Shown in pieces: positions 5,921 through 5,975 of a stretch of DNA of 5,975 nucleotides. Every line of letters begins with the position of its first letter. Position 1 is the first letter of the stretch. The position numbers were made by a program, and so were the translations under genes. The stretch is taken from the NCBI GenBank assembly GCA_001795115.1, contig MGNI01000039.1:1-5975 (forward strand). The letters are read 5' to 3'. The notes beneath the pieces are model-generated. The model was not told the origin of the DNA, did not search any database, and saw only the letters and a program-made list of their open reading frames with translations. The DNA is from Chloroflexi bacterium RBG_16_48_8. Its GTDB lineage: Bacteria; Chloroflexota; Anaerolineae; Anaerolineales; E44-bin32.

Positions 5921-5957
5921 AACCTCCTGCAGGATCTCAAATCTGCGGGAGGTTTTT
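5921..5957 (+). terminator. Rho-independent terminator after the surface-protein gene
   Basis: AACCTCCTGCAG (5921-5932) pairs with CTGCGGGAGGTT (5943-5954) over 12 bases with one G-U wobble around a 10-base loop, followed directly by a run of five T (5953-5957). It lies 63 bases after the stop of the LamG gene. On the other strand the tail is only TTTAAGTTT, so it mainly serves the plus strand. Confidence 0.85.
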
Positions 5958-5975
5958 ATGTGACATTACTTCAGG

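Noticed and set aside
1..5975. A new multi-gene defence, mobile or biosynthetic system
   Set aside because: No nuclease, recombinase, reverse transcriptase, toxin-antitoxin pair or clustered novel genes are seen. The genes are unrelated housekeeping and envelope proteins.

Overview
The window looks like a stretch of chromosome from a Gram-positive-like or monoderm environmental bacterium, most plausibly a Chloroflexota (Anaerolineae) relative. That placement is an inference. It rests on the secreted protein with long Thr-Pro linkers joining Ig-like and LamG modules, the five-helix membrane protein with a sulfatase-like ectodomain, and moderate GC. No rRNA, tRNA, CRISPR array, insertion sequence or phage gene is visible.

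Left part, minus strand (1-2946). From the window edge inwards there are three genes. First is the N-terminus of a zinc-dependent medium-chain alcohol dehydrogenase, with a clear ribosome binding site and an extended -10 promoter. Second is a complete pirin-family cupin protein carrying all four metal ligands. Third is a 547-residue membrane protein with five predicted helices and an alkaline-phosphatase-superfamily (sulfatase / lipid-headgroup-transferase-like) outer domain. They point the same way, but gaps of 135 and about 300 bases and internal promoter candidates suggest separate transcription rather than a tight operon.

Middle (2947-4000). Here lies a broken minus-strand gene that ordinary ORF calling misses. 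Read across two single-base frameshifts it is a nearly full-length DUF1684 protein. On its left is a roughly 310-base stretch with no gene. On its right is a divergent intergenic region with a promoter candidate for the plus-strand gene and some modest dyad symmetry.

Right part, plus strand (4001-5975). One large secreted surface protein: a signal peptide, a Thr-Pro linker, an unassigned Cys/acid-rich domain, a second linker, an Ig-like or carboxypeptidase-regulatory-like domain, a third linker, and a C-terminal LamG / concanavalin-A-like domain. A TGA at 4229-4231 cuts it in two, although both halves are in the same frame. A strong intrinsic terminator (5921-5957) closes the unit.

The genes do not form an obvious pathway. 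Dehydrogenase and pirin are housekeeping-type redox or cupin proteins, while the membrane hydrolase/transferase and the LamG protein belong to the cell envelope. I see no convincing new multi-gene system. The points most worth a second look are the interrupted surface protein, the hidden DUF1684 gene, and the fact that each break can be repaired by changing one short homopolymer by one base.
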